The position numbers were made by a program, and so were the translations under genes. Below, in pieces: positions 27,647-36,789 of a stretch of DNA of 64,000 nt. Source of the DNA: Cryobacterium psychrophilum (GTDB lineage: Bacteria > Actinomycetota > Actinomycetes > Actinomycetales > Microbacteriaceae). The stretch spans positions 1 to 64,000 of the forward strand of contig NZ_SODI01000002.1 of the NCBI RefSeq assembly GCF_004365915.1, written 5' to 3'. Below the pieces are notes generated by a model. The model worked only from the letters and a program-made list of their open reading frames with translations, was not told the DNA's origin and ran no database searches. Each line of letters opens with the position of its first letter. The stretch's first letter is position 1.

Positions 27647-28507
27647 TCAGCTATCTCGCGCATTGGTGCCGATCGCGGCGGAGATCTCTGCCGCGATGCG
27701 GGCCGTTATTGTGCCAGCTCCGTTGAGACGTGCGCCGAATCGCGGCTTCGGCGCACTTACGTTGATCGCAGCGATGATTCTGTGTTGAGAATCATAGATC
27801 GGAGCGGACACAGCAACCACCCCCGACTCGAACTCTTCATCAATCGTTGCGTAGCCCTGTTTCCGGATACGATCTATCTCCGTTTTCAGGCTGTCGAAGT
27901 CCGTGACCACACGGTTCTTCTCATCCATGAGCGCAGATTCGGCCATCACCATATTCGGTGACGTGGGTGTGATGATGGCAGGATCATGACCATGGATTTC
28001 GTACCATTGGTGTAGTTCGTCTTCGGCCCAATCGCTGAGCAAGACGCGTCCGGACGGAGTTTGCCAGGCTGCTGTTGTCAGGCCCTTCCAGCTCCGCCCG
28101 CGGATGTCATGGTCGCTCTCCTCGCTAGCGAGAGTCAGGACGTTTCCGCCGCGCAGTACGCACAAGTGCGTGGTTTCACGTGTGGCCATTTCTAATTGAC
28201 GCAAGTACGGCGTCGCCACATGTACTAGATGTGATTCGAAAGTACGCGCCGCTAGTGAATAGAGCCGGTATCCGAGTCGGTAATTCCGTGTGATCGGATC
28301 CCTTGATACCAGTGCCGACTCGGCGAGGGTGGCGAGGGCACGGGACACCATCCCTTTATCGCGGCCCACCAAATCCGCGACCTGGAGCACGCCGAGCCCA
28401 TCGGCTGTCGCCGATGCGAGCACCTCCAGCAGCTCAAGATCTCTCCGGAGGCCGGCCGAGTTGCGACGTGGATCAACCGTTTGGGGACTGTCTTCGATGC
28501 TCGTCAT
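27647..28507 (-). CDS. IclR-family transcriptional regulator of the uptake/catabolic operon
   Basis: DNA-binding regulator of about 286 residues: N-terminal winged HTH (ELLEVLASATADGLGVLQVADLVGRDKGMVSRALATLAESALV) and the IclR ligand-binding domain with THLCVLRGGNVLTLA and GVVAVSAPIYDSQHRIIAAINVSAP near the end. It is divergent from the ABC-transporter operon at 28658, with about 150 bases between, so it likely controls that operon in response to its substrate. The start ATG 28507 is preferred over an upstream frame to 28534. Confidence 0.85.
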   Translation of the reverse strand: MTSIEDSPQTVDPRRNSAGLRRDLELLEVLASATADGLGVLQVADLVGRDKGMVSRALATLAESALVSRDPITRNYRLGYRLYSLAARTFESHLVHVATPYLRQLEMATRETTHLCVLRGGNVLTLASEESDHDIRGRSWKGLTTAAWQTPSGRVLLSDWAEDELHQWYEIHGHDPAIITPTSPNMVMAESALMDEKNRVVTDFDSLKTEIDRIRKQGYATIDEEFESGVVAVSAPIYDSQHRIIAAINVSAPKPRFGARLNGAGTITARIAAEISAAIGTNARDS

Positions 28508-28657
28508 ACTACTTACAGTACTGGAATAGATCATAAATTGTTATATGGACAATTACTATTGCGCAAATAACAATCACACTTTAGTGTTGTGTCATTCGAA
28601 CCAGGCGTCGACTTTCGTGTCGGCGTCAACTCAACGCAGAGTGAAAAGGAAGCTTCC

Positions 28658-29323
28658 GTGAACCAGTTTGATCTCAGCGGGTTGCTGACGTTCTGGGTGC
28701 AGCGATGGGATCAGATCCTCGGCCTTGCCCTCGGGCACCTTGCCGTCGTTGTCGTGTCCCTGCTGATTGCCGTAGTCATTGGCGTGGGTATCGGCATGCT
28801 GGTATGGAACCGACCCGTTCCCTATTCGTTGGTGATCGGGGCAGCCGGGATCGCCTTGACCATCCCCTCGCTGGCCTTGCTGGCAGTCCTAGTCCCGGTC
28901 TTCGGCCTCGGGTGGGCACCGACACTTATCGCTCTCGTGCTCTACTCGCTTCTACCTATCGTCCGTAACACAGCCGTCGGACTTCGCGCGGTGCCTCCGG
29001 CGATCAAGGAATCGGCCAAGGGTATGGGGATGAGCCCCACCAGGGTGCTCATCAGTGTTCAACTCCCGATGGCCTGGCCGATCATCGTAACTGGGATCCG
29101 TGTTTCAGCCCAGTTTGTGATCGGTACTGCGGCCATCGCTGCTTACGTGGCTGGTCCCGGACTCGGTCAGCTCATCTTCAAGGGATTATCGTCGCTGGGT
29201 TCCAAGAACGCACTGAATCTTGCGCTCACGGGAACCCTCGGCGTTATCGTCCTGGCGCTCGTTGTTGACGCCGTTTTAGTTTCTATCAGTCGATCCACTA
29301 CATCAAGGGGACTCCGTGCTTAA
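28658..29323 (+). CDS. Quaternary-amine ABC transporter permease (OpuC/ProW-like)
   Basis: Integral membrane protein with about five transmembrane helices and the permease EAA-like loop ESAKGMGMSPTRVLISVQLP. LYSLLPIVRNTAVGL is characteristic of glycine betaine/choline-type permeases. GTG start 28658, 221 residues, with AAAGGAAG upstream. It overlaps the ATPase gene by eight bases. Confidence 0.87.
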   Translation: MNQFDLSGLLTFWVQRWDQILGLALGHLAVVVVSLLIAVVIGVGIGMLVWNRPVPYSLVIGAAGIALTIPSLALLAVLVPVFGLGWAPTLIALVLYSLLPIVRNTAVGLRAVPPAIKESAKGMGMSPTRVLISVQLPMAWPIIVTGIRVSAQFVIGTAAIAAYVAGPGLGQLIFKGLSSLGSKNALNLALTGTLGVIVLALVVDAVLVSISRSTTSRGLRA

Positions 29324-30383
29324 GACAACCGATACCGCCATGACGCAGATCGCCGGCAACGCCAGCGGCGCCCGAATCGTACTTGATCGGGTCACTAAAA
29401 ATTACCCGGGCCAGCCGGTATCTGCGGTAGAGAACTTTTCCATGGTCGCGGAGCCGGGCGAGCTCATCATGTTCGTCGGTCCTAGCGGTTGCGGCAAGAC
29501 AACGACCATGAAAATGATCAACCGCATCATTGAACCCACGGGTGGATCTATCTCCATCAACGGGCGCGACGTGCTCTCGCTCAACCCCAACGAGCTGCGC
29601 CGTCACATCGGTTACGTGATTCAGCAGATCGGCTTGTTCCCACACATGACCATCGCGGAGAATATCGCGGTCGTCCCTAAACTGCTCGGCTGGACGAAAG
29701 CAAAAACCGTCGAGCGAGTTGAGGAGTTGCTCACCACTGTGCAACTCGACCCGGCTGAGTTCGCTCATCGATACCCAAAGCAACTTTCGGGTGGCCAACA
29801 ACAGCGTGTTGGCGTTGCTCGCGCTCTGGCGGCGGATCCTCCAGTGATGCTGATGGACGAGCCGTTCGGCGCGACCGACCCAATCACGCGAGAAAAGCTG
29901 CAAGCCGAGTTTCTGCGCCTGCAAAATACGCTCGGTAAGACCATCATCTTCGTTACTCATGACTTCGACGAGGCCGTGCGTCTTGGTGACCGCATCGCAG
30001 TCCTGAGCGAACGTAGTCAGATCGAGCAGTTTGACACCCCGGCGAATATTCTCGCCGCACCGGCCAACGACTACGTTGCCTCTTTCATCGGTCATGGCGC
30101 CGCGATTAAGCGACTTGGTCTGATCCCTGTTACGGAGGCGAGACTCGGTCCGGTCAGCGCTTCAGCGGGCGGCCCAATATCGGTCAGCACCGCCGATACT
30201 CTGCGAGACGCTCTCGATTCGCTCGTGCTCACAGGTCTCACCGCACTGACAGTCGTCGACGCCCGCAACAAAGCTGTCGGGTCCATCAGTGTCGAACGCA
30301 TCTCTGCAGCACTCGGTTCCGAGATCCCCGCCCTCCGCACCCCGAGAGTTGAAGCCACGTCCGGCGAAGGTCGCAGACTATGA
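29316..30383 (+). CDS. Quaternary-amine ABC transporter ATP-binding protein (OpuCA/ProV-like)
   Basis: ATPase of 355 residues powering the importer. Walker A GPSGCGKTT, signature LSGGQQQRVGVARAL, Walker B VMLMDEPFGATDP and switch His VTHD. The C-terminal 90 residues resemble a CBS-like region (SVSTADTLRDALDSLVLTGLTALTVVDARNKAVGSI) with one module, shorter than the usual CBS pair. Overlaps both flanking permease genes, showing one translated unit. Confidence 0.9.
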   Translation: MLKTTDTAMTQIAGNASGARIVLDRVTKNYPGQPVSAVENFSMVAEPGELIMFVGPSGCGKTTTMKMINRIIEPTGGSISINGRDVLSLNPNELRRHIGYVIQQIGLFPHMTIAENIAVVPKLLGWTKAKTVERVEELLTTVQLDPAEFAHRYPKQLSGGQQQRVGVARALAADPPVMLMDEPFGATDPITREKLQAEFLRLQNTLGKTIIFVTHDFDEAVRLGDRIAVLSERSQIEQFDTPANILAAPANDYVASFIGHGAAIKRLGLIPVTEARLGPVSASAGGPISVSTADTLRDALDSLVLTGLTALTVVDARNKAVGSISVERISAALGSEIPALRTPRVEATSGEGRRL

Positions 30384-31165
30384 CGATCCAGGCAACTGAA
30401 GCCATCCTGACGGTCTCTAGCCAAATGCCCAACTCACGGCGGCGGTTTTTTACTGCCAGACGCTTCGTTACGCCGCTCGTGCTCGTGCTCGTGCTCGCGG
30501 CACTGCTCCTGTGGGTTTCGAGCCTGAGTCTCGACTCGATCGAGCAACGCACGCTCAACTGGCACTTCGTTGTGACCCGCATCCGTGAGCACCTCGGACT
30601 CACTGTTGCGACATCTGCCTTGGTTGCAGTGCTCGCGATCCCGGCGGGAATCGCGCTCAGCCGCATCAAGTCTCGCGCGGTGCAGTCCGTTGCGCTTGGA
30701 CTCGCGAATATCGGCCAGGCTACGCCGGTCATCGGGGTCATCATTCTGCTGGCGATCCTTTGGCAGACGGGGTATGCGACAGCGTTGGTCGCTCTGGTGA
30801 TCTATACGTTCCTGCCGGTATTAAGTAACACCCTCATCGGGCTGCAGCAGGTCGATGAGAGCGTGCGCGAATCGGCGATTGGTATGGGGATGACTCCCAA
30901 CCAAGTGCTACGCCGCATCGAGCTACCCCTTGCTACGCCAGTCATCCTGGCGGGCCTGCGCACGTCAATTGTGTTCGCTGTTGGGGCCGCCACTGTGGCC
31001 ACATTCATCAACGCGGGCGGCCTGGGCGACCTGATCGTCAACGGCCTGACGTTACAGCGATTCCCCGTCCTGATCACTGGTGCTGTCCTCGTGGCCTGTA
31101 TCGCTGTCCTGATCGACTGGATCGCCGGGGTGGCCGAAGACTTGTTGCGGCCACAGGGAATCTAA
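30380..31165 (+). CDS. Quaternary-amine ABC transporter permease (second)
   Basis: Membrane protein of 261 residues with an N-terminal helix and the permease domain (ESAIGMGMTPNQVLRRIELP loop; YTFLPVLSNTLIGLQQVDE). ATG 30380 overlaps the preceding stop (ATGA). Forms a heteromeric permease with the product at 28658. Confidence 0.87.
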   Translation: MTIQATEAILTVSSQMPNSRRRFFTARRFVTPLVLVLVLAALLLWVSSLSLDSIEQRTLNWHFVVTRIREHLGLTVATSALVAVLAIPAGIALSRIKSRAVQSVALGLANIGQATPVIGVIILLAILWQTGYATALVALVIYTFLPVLSNTLIGLQQVDESVRESAIGMGMTPNQVLRRIELPLATPVILAGLRTSIVFAVGAATVATFINAGGLGDLIVNGLTLQRFPVLITGAVLVACIAVLIDWIAGVAEDLLRPQGI

Positions 31166-31251
31166 CCGTCAGGGTCTGATTCGATCATCAGGCGCCACAC
31201 TTCGCATCCGTCCTGCATTAAGCCTCACGCATGTCTATAAAAGGAGTCACC

Positions 31252-32187
31252 ATGAAGAAACGTACCTCTCTATCGCTGTTGGCCATTGCGGCTATCGGCG
31301 CCCTCGCTCTGAGCGGCTGTTCCAGCAGCAACTCCAACACCGGAGCGAAGGGCGACGAGTTAACCGGGCTCACTGGAACGATCGGAGCGAAAGAGTTCGC
31401 CGAGCAGTACATTCTCGCGAATCTGACAAGTCAGCTACTGAACGCGCACGGCGCCAATACTGATACCAACACGCAGGTCGCCGGATCAAGCAACGTTCGC
31501 ACGGCTCTGGAAAGCGGCGATTTCCTCGGTTACTGGGAGTACACCGGCACGTCCTGGATCACGTACAACAAGAACACCGTCCCGGTGAAGGGTGCAGAAG
31601 CCCAGTTCACCGCCACCAAGGAGGCCGATGCGAAGTCCGGGATCGCTTGGCTCGACCCGGCACCGCTCAATAACACCTACGCCTTCGCCATCCGCTCCGA
31701 CAAGGCGAAGGAACTTGGCGTCAGCTCGCTCAGTGACGTCGCCAAACTGCCGATCGCTGAGCAGACGTTCTGCATCGATAGCGAATTTTCTACACGTGAT
31801 GACGGCTGGCCCGGACTGAAGAAAACCTACGGCATGGATGTGCCCGAGTCGAACGTCGCACTCCTCCAGCTGGGGCTCACCTATGCTGCTGCTCAAAAAG
31901 GCGACGACTGCAATTTTGGCGAGGTCTTCCAAACCGATGGGCGTATCAAAGCCCTTGACCTCACGGTAATGAAAGACGATAAGTCATTCTTCCCCGTTTA
32001 CCAGGGTGCATTCACGCTCCAGCAGACGACGCTTGACGAGTACCCGGGAATCGCCGACGTAATGGCACTCCTCTCGCCGAAACTCACAACCGAGGTCATG
32101 CAGATACTCAACGCAAAGGCCGACGTCGACGGTGAGGACCCCAAGGCCATCGCCGACGATTGGCTGACCGAAGAGGGGCTGATCTAA
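31252..32187 (+). CDS. Quaternary-amine-binding lipoprotein (OpuAC-like)
   Basis: Secreted substrate-binding lipoprotein of 311 residues. Signal peptide plus lipobox LALSGCSSS gives lipid attachment at the Cys. The mature domain begins GLTGTIGAKEFAEQYILANL and shows the OpuC/QAT ligand fold (TNTQVAGSSNVRTALESGDFLGYWEYTGTSWI). ATG 31252 follows AAAGGAG. The ligand cannot be read reliably; betaine, choline, carnitine or a related methylated amine are candidates. Confidence 0.87.
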   Translation: MKKRTSLSLLAIAAIGALALSGCSSSNSNTGAKGDELTGLTGTIGAKEFAEQYILANLTSQLLNAHGANTDTNTQVAGSSNVRTALESGDFLGYWEYTGTSWITYNKNTVPVKGAEAQFTATKEADAKSGIAWLDPAPLNNTYAFAIRSDKAKELGVSSLSDVAKLPIAEQTFCIDSEFSTRDDGWPGLKKTYGMDVPESNVALLQLGLTYAAAQKGDDCNFGEVFQTDGRIKALDLTVMKDDKSFFPVYQGAFTLQQTTLDEYPGIADVMALLSPKLTTEVMQILNAKADVDGEDPKAIADDWLTEEGLI

Positions 32188-32478
32188 TCGTCCGAGACCC
32201 TTCGCATCAGCGAGAACGTGGTGGGCGACTGCGTCAACGAAGCCCGGGTCAACACCGTCTTCGGTCACCTCGAAGGCAGGTCCTGACTATACCGACGGTC
32301 GCTTCGTTAGACCGCTCATTCTTGTTGTGACCAAGGCCGCGGGCGACGACTTGTTCTCCTGATGTATCTCCCGGCTCAGACGGGCATCGCGGCGAACATC
32401 GCCGGCGCATTTGCCGACAGCACGGGCGTGAAAAACGACTAAATCCAAGCAATCGAAACTATTGAGAAGGCGTAACCA
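32188..32478. other. Intergenic stretch with short coding-like debris
   Basis: Two short frames without starts (around 32188-32284 and 32360-32442, ending ADSTGVKND) hint at the eroded end of a former operon gene. Nothing functional can be supported. Confidence 0.3.
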
Positions 32479-33405
32479 ATGACCGCAACATCACCGACAC
32501 GAGTCGGCTTCATCGGCCTGGGCAATATGGGTGCCGGCATGTCCCGCAACCTGCAGAAGGCCGGATTCGCCCTTGTCGTCCATGACATTCGCCGGGAGTC
32601 AGCCGCCGAACTGATCGCCGGCGGCGCCGTGTGGGCGGAAACCCCGGCCGAGACAGCCGCACAGAGCGACGTGGTCATTACCATGCTGCCAACTCCACGC
32701 CACGTCGACACAGTGGTGAACTCAAAGACCGGCATCCTGGCAGGCATCGCGGATGGCGGTACCTGGGTAGACATGTCTACCTCGGTACCCGAGGTAGCGC
32801 AGCGCGTTCGCGTCGAACAGGCCGCGCGGGGACTGCACATATTGGATGCACCGGTGAGCGGGATGGCAGTCGGTGCGGCCAACGGGATGCTGCAGATTTT
32901 CGTGGGGGGAGAGACTGACGACGTTGAGCGCCTGCGCCCTGTTTTCGAGGCCATGGGGGATCCCGATCGTATTCTGCATGTTGGTCCCGCCGGCTCCGGC
33001 TACGCGGTCAAACTCATGATCAATCAGCTCTGGTTCTCGCACCTGGTGGCCACCGCGGAGGTACTCAGCATCGGGGTGAAGGCGGGAGTCGATCTTGGGG
33101 TGCTGCGCAACTCCCTGATTGCCAGCCCGGCGAACAGCAACTTCGTGCAGCACGACGTCTTGTCGATCCTCACCGAAGGAGACTACGACGAGGGCTTTGC
33201 CATCGCGCTAGCTTGCAAGGATCTCGGTCTCTCTATCGACTTGGCCCGTTCGGTGGGCGTGCCCGCAGAACTCAGCAGCCTCGTCGAACAGATCTACCGC
33301 AGGGCGCGCGCACAATACGGAGATCATGCTGGCGAAATGACCCCGGTCAAACTCTACGAAGACCTGATCGGCGTTGACCTCCGATTGGAGAAAGTTCTCA
33401 CGTGA
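32479..33405 (+). CDS. Beta-hydroxyacid dehydrogenase (3-hydroxyisobutyrate dehydrogenase family)
   Basis: NAD(P)-dependent oxidoreductase of 308 residues. VGFIGLGNMGAGMSRNL is the dinucleotide-binding start, MSTSVPE and DAPVSGMAVGAANGML the family signatures, and Lys178 in GSGYAVKLMINQ the catalytic lysine. In this operon it probably oxidises a hydroxy-acid intermediate of the imported compound. Substrate unknown. Confidence 0.87.
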   Translation: MTATSPTRVGFIGLGNMGAGMSRNLQKAGFALVVHDIRRESAAELIAGGAVWAETPAETAAQSDVVITMLPTPRHVDTVVNSKTGILAGIADGGTWVDMSTSVPEVAQRVRVEQAARGLHILDAPVSGMAVGAANGMLQIFVGGETDDVERLRPVFEAMGDPDRILHVGPAGSGYAVKLMINQLWFSHLVATAEVLSIGVKAGVDLGVLRNSLIASPANSNFVQHDVLSILTEGDYDEGFAIALACKDLGLSIDLARSVGVPAELSSLVEQIYRRARAQYGDHAGEMTPVKLYEDLIGVDLRLEKVLT

Positions 33406-33532
33406 ACACTGTCGACATGACCCGTCACTTGCGCACGAGGCCCGCATTTCACGTCGCGAAATCGGCTACAAGTTCTAGCACGTCCAGCCACCCACAACGC
33501 AAACCGCTTTGTGTCTTTTCAAAGGAGTCGCT

Positions 33533-35029
33533 TTGACCATTACCGCCACCGACGAACAGGCACTCCTCGCCCGCGTTCCTACAGGACTGCTGATCGGAGG
33601 CGAATGGCGGGACGCTAGCGACGGCGGCACGTTTGACGTGCACGACCCATCGACAGGACAGGTATTGCTCAGCATCGCCGATGCGACGCCAGCCGACGGG
33701 GAAGCGGCCCTGTCGGCCGCGGCAGCAGCACAGAAGAGCTGGGCGAAGACGCCACCACGCGTGCGAGCTGAGATTCTGCGTTCAGCGTTTGAAGCGGTCA
33801 CTGCGCGTGCAGACGACTTCGCGCTAATAATGACCCTGGAGATGGGGAAGCCCCTCGCCGAGGCCAAGGGCGAGGTGTCGTACGGCGCCGAGTTCCTCCG
33901 TTGGTTCTCCGAGGAAACCGCCCGAATTTCCGGTCGTTTTGCAACGTCCCCCGATGGTAACAGTCGCTTGTTGGTGACTAAACGACCTGTGGGACCGTGC
34001 CTGTTCATCACTCCATGGAACTTCCCCCTCGCCATGGCTACACGCAAAATCGCCCCGGCTATTGCAGCTGGTTGCACCATGGTGCTCAAGCCAGCCGCAC
34101 TCACCCCGCTCACCGCACTCATGTTTGCCCAGGTAATGCAGGAAGCAGGTCTCCCCGCCGGGGTTCTGAACGTAGTGCAGACCACAAGTGCTGGAGCAGT
34201 CACCGGACCACTTATCGCAGACTCTCGCCTGCGAAAGCTCTCATTCACCGGTTCGACCGAGGTGGGTCGCCGTCTGATCAAGACCGCTGCGGATCAGGTC
34301 TTGCGTGTGTCCATGGAGCTTGGGGGTAACGCTCCCTTCGTCGTGTTCGAGGACGCCGACCTCGATAAAGCGGTCGACGGAGCGATGCAGGCCAAGATGC
34401 GTAATGGAGGCGAAGCTTGCACTGCCGCGAATCGCATCCTCGTGCAGGAAACGGTGGCTGAAGAATTCACCGCGAAACTGATCGAGAGGATGCGCACACA
34501 CACGGTCGCCCGCGGCACGGAACCCGGGTCGAAAATCGGCCCCCTGGTCGACGAGGGCACCCGAACGAAAGTGCACGACCTCGTCAGCGATGCAGTGAGC
34601 GCGGGAGCAACCCTCGCACTCGGCGGGGAGCGCATCGATGGCCCCGGCTACTTCTACGAGCCAACGGTGCTTACCAACGTGCCAGCACATGCCCGCATCC
34701 TGCAAGAGGAAGTTTTCGGACCAGTGGCGCCCATCATCACCTTTGCAACCGAAGCGGAAGCCATTCGGCTGTCGAACGACACTGAATTTGGGCTAGTTGC
34801 CTACGCTTACACTCGGGATCTCAACCGAGGGTTTCGCCTTGCCGAAGAACTCGAGGTCGGCATGTTCGGCCTCAACACCGGAATCGTGTCGAATCCAGCC
34901 GCACCATTCGGTGGCGTGAAACAGTCGGGCATAGGTCGCGAGGGTGGCCACGAAGGTATCGAAGAATACCTCGAAATTCGCTACGTAGGGATCGCTGACC
35001 CGTTCGCCGACGGGCAGGACTCCGTATAG
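33533..35029 (+). CDS. NAD(P)-dependent aldehyde dehydrogenase (succinate-semialdehyde dehydrogenase-like)
   Basis: Cytosolic enzyme of 498 residues. The start is TTG 33533 because of the strong AAAGGAG at 33521-33527. Glu262 (MELGGN) and Cys296 (GEACTAANR) are the general base and nucleophile, and TPWNFPLAM the cofactor region. Closest in appearance to GabD-type enzymes. Together with the upstream dehydrogenase it could convert an aldehyde product of the imported amine to an acid. Confidence 0.87.
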   Translation: MTITATDEQALLARVPTGLLIGGEWRDASDGGTFDVHDPSTGQVLLSIADATPADGEAALSAAAAAQKSWAKTPPRVRAEILRSAFEAVTARADDFALIMTLEMGKPLAEAKGEVSYGAEFLRWFSEETARISGRFATSPDGNSRLLVTKRPVGPCLFITPWNFPLAMATRKIAPAIAAGCTMVLKPAALTPLTALMFAQVMQEAGLPAGVLNVVQTTSAGAVTGPLIADSRLRKLSFTGSTEVGRRLIKTAADQVLRVSMELGGNAPFVVFEDADLDKAVDGAMQAKMRNGGEACTAANRILVQETVAEEFTAKLIERMRTHTVARGTEPGSKIGPLVDEGTRTKVHDLVSDAVSAGATLALGGERIDGPGYFYEPTVLTNVPAHARILQEEVFGPVAPIITFATEAEAIRLSNDTEFGLVAYAYTRDLNRGFRLAEELEVGMFGLNTGIVSNPAAPFGGVKQSGIGREGGHEGIEEYLEIRYVGIADPFADGQDSV

Positions 35030-35096
35030 ATCAGAAGCCTTCAACCAGAAAAACAGGATGTGAAATGCACGACAATCACGAAAAGGCATGGAAATT

Positions 35097-35645
35097 ATGA
35101 CAACACGAGACATCGATGGACGACTTGCACAAGGCTGGGGAGGGGACGCCCCAAATGGAGTGCATGTCAACGTACTGTTGGCCCGACGCGGCAGCCCGAC
35201 CGCGGCCACAATCATGACCGCATTTACCTCACCATCCGAAGGATTTACCCCGATACTTGCCTCCGTCGGCCCAAGCCAAGCATCATACGTAACCCTCAAT
35301 CCACCGACTGTGATCCTGAATAAGACGGCGGCGGTCACCGACTTCCAGCAGACCCTAGTCTCAGGAGCGGCATCGGTGGGAATATCCCAAGGTGTTCTGG
35401 ACGCTGTTGCGAGAGGTCTATTGGAAGCTAACCAGGAGAGCGTCGTTCTCGTGTCGTTGTGGGTGGATCCAGCGGCGGAGAATGAGACAGAGGTGAAATG
35501 TTCTGCTCGTGCCGCCACCATCTCGGCCATTGGCGAGGCAGTGACCGGCCGCACTGAGCAAGAACGACAGTCACTGGTCGATGAACGGGAGACCATCACG
35601 CACCCGTTCTACAACGGAATATCCGGCCCCTCCGACGTGGAGTAA
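35097..35645 (+). CDS. Formaldehyde-activating enzyme (Fae) homologue
   Basis: Protein of 182 residues; ATG 35097 chosen over 35088 for spacing to AAAAGG. Fae joins formaldehyde to tetrahydromethanopterin in methylotrophs. The match includes GDAPNGVHVNVLLARRGSP with the histidine equivalent to the Fae catalytic His, TPPTVILNKTA, GISQGVLDAVARGLL and the C-terminal ERETITHPFYNG. Actinobacteria generally lack tetrahydromethanopterin, so the cofactor or role is open. Last gene of the operon; formaldehyde from demethylation of a methylated amine would be a natural substrate. Confidence 0.75.
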   Translation: MTTRDIDGRLAQGWGGDAPNGVHVNVLLARRGSPTAATIMTAFTSPSEGFTPILASVGPSQASYVTLNPPTVILNKTAAVTDFQQTLVSGAASVGISQGVLDAVARGLLEANQESVVLVSLWVDPAAENETEVKCSARAATISAIGEAVTGRTEQERQSLVDERETITHPFYNGISGPSDVE

Positions 35646-35717
35646 GTCACCCCTTCTTGCCGACCATACCCAAGCGCGCGGGACGTGCGCGCAGAGTGTT
35701 GTTAACGACGAAAGACT

Positions 35718-35746
35718 CGCTCACTCCGAAAAATGAGCGGGTTTTT
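35718..35746 (+). terminator. Intrinsic terminator of the catabolic operon
   Basis: CGCTCA / TGAGCG with a ten-base loop followed by GGTTTTT. A classic intrinsic terminator 70 bases after the Fae homologue stop. Confidence 0.75.
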
Positions 35747-35775
35747 CTCGTGCGCGCACGGTGACCTTGGCGGCC

Positions 35776-35860
35776 GCTATCAGAAGTCGACTGCATCAAC
35801 CTGCACTCTGCTCATGAGCCGGCTGCACTATCCGTACTTTTGGTCACAAGCCGTCTGCAC
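35776..35860. mobile_element. Truncated Tn402/Tn5053-type transposon end
   Basis: Contains ATCAGAAGTCGACTGCATCAA, GCTCATGAGCCGGCTGCAC and GGTCACAAGCCGTCTGCAC in a row, the spacing and sequence style of the multiple transposase-binding sites inside Tn402/class 1 integron ends. The outermost TGTCATTTTC terminus is not visible, so the end has been trimmed. The IS3 gene starts right after it. Confidence 0.5.
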
Positions 35861-35862
35861 GA

Positions 35863-36751
35863 ATGAGTCCAGAGGCCATCTTCCCGATCGACTGGATGTG
35901 CCACAAGCTGAAGGTCTCCCGGGCCTCGTTCTACCGTTGGCTGCGCCCCGCCGAACCCACTAAAACGCAGGTCCGCCATGACGAACTGGACGCGCACGTT
36001 GTCCGCGTCTACAAGCGCGAGAAAGGTAAGGCCGGGAGGGACCAGATCGCGATCCTCCTGGCCCAGGAAGGCGTCAGCATCGCCACGGGCACAGTCGGGT
36101 CGATCCTGCGCGGGCGGGGCCTGCGGGCGATCAGGATGCGGTCGTGGAAGAAGACCACGACCGTTGACCCCGACGCCCGGACCGAGCACATCCAGAACCA
36201 CATGCTCGACAACGAGGGGAAGCGAGACTTCACCTCCGAGGTCCCAGGAACCCGGCTCTGCGGCGACATCACTTACCTGCGGACCGGGTCGGGGTGGCTG
36301 TATTTGGCGACCGTCATCGACTTGTCGACCCGGATGGTCGTGGGCTGGTCGATGGCCGCTCACATGCGCACCAGCCTGATCATCGACGCCCTGGCGATGG
36401 CCCGCGACCACGGCCACCTGGACGTGAACGGGGCCATTTTCAACTCCGACCGTGGCTCGCAATACACCTCTGGAGATTTCCAGAAGTGGTGCTTCGCGAA
36501 CGGGGTGACGCAGTCGATGGGAGCCGTGGGCGTGTTGGGATAACGCCGTGGCGGAGTCATTTTTCTCCCATATGAAGACGGAAATGTATTACCAGCAGCA
36601 CTTCGACAACCACCTCGCCGCGCGCACCGCGGTGATGGAATACATCGAATCCTGGTACAACCGGCGACGGCCCCACTCCCACAACGGAGGACTACAACCG
36701 GCCGCCGCTCTCGCCGCTTACCAAGACCGCCGCCACCTGGCTGCGGCATAG
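35863..36751 (+). pseudogene. IS3-family OrfB transposase, broken by a 2-base deletion
   Basis: First part (35863-36543): MCHKLKVSRASFYRWL, the HTH_21 domain and the integrase core with LCGDITYLRTGSGWLYLATVIDL and FNSDRGSQYTS (DDE Asp residues). The frame then stops at 36543; the C-terminal part (36548-36751), with AVAESFFSHMKTEMYYQQHF and WYNRRRPHSHNGG, continues in another frame. Conserved IS3 sequence expects ...GVCWDNAVAE; here GTGTTGG replaces GTGTGTTGG, so a GT dinucleotide was lost at about 36532. OrfA is missing upstream. Confidence 0.85.
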
Positions 36752-36789
36752 AAGAAAAACACATCGAACTGTCTCAAAAACTTGACGAG

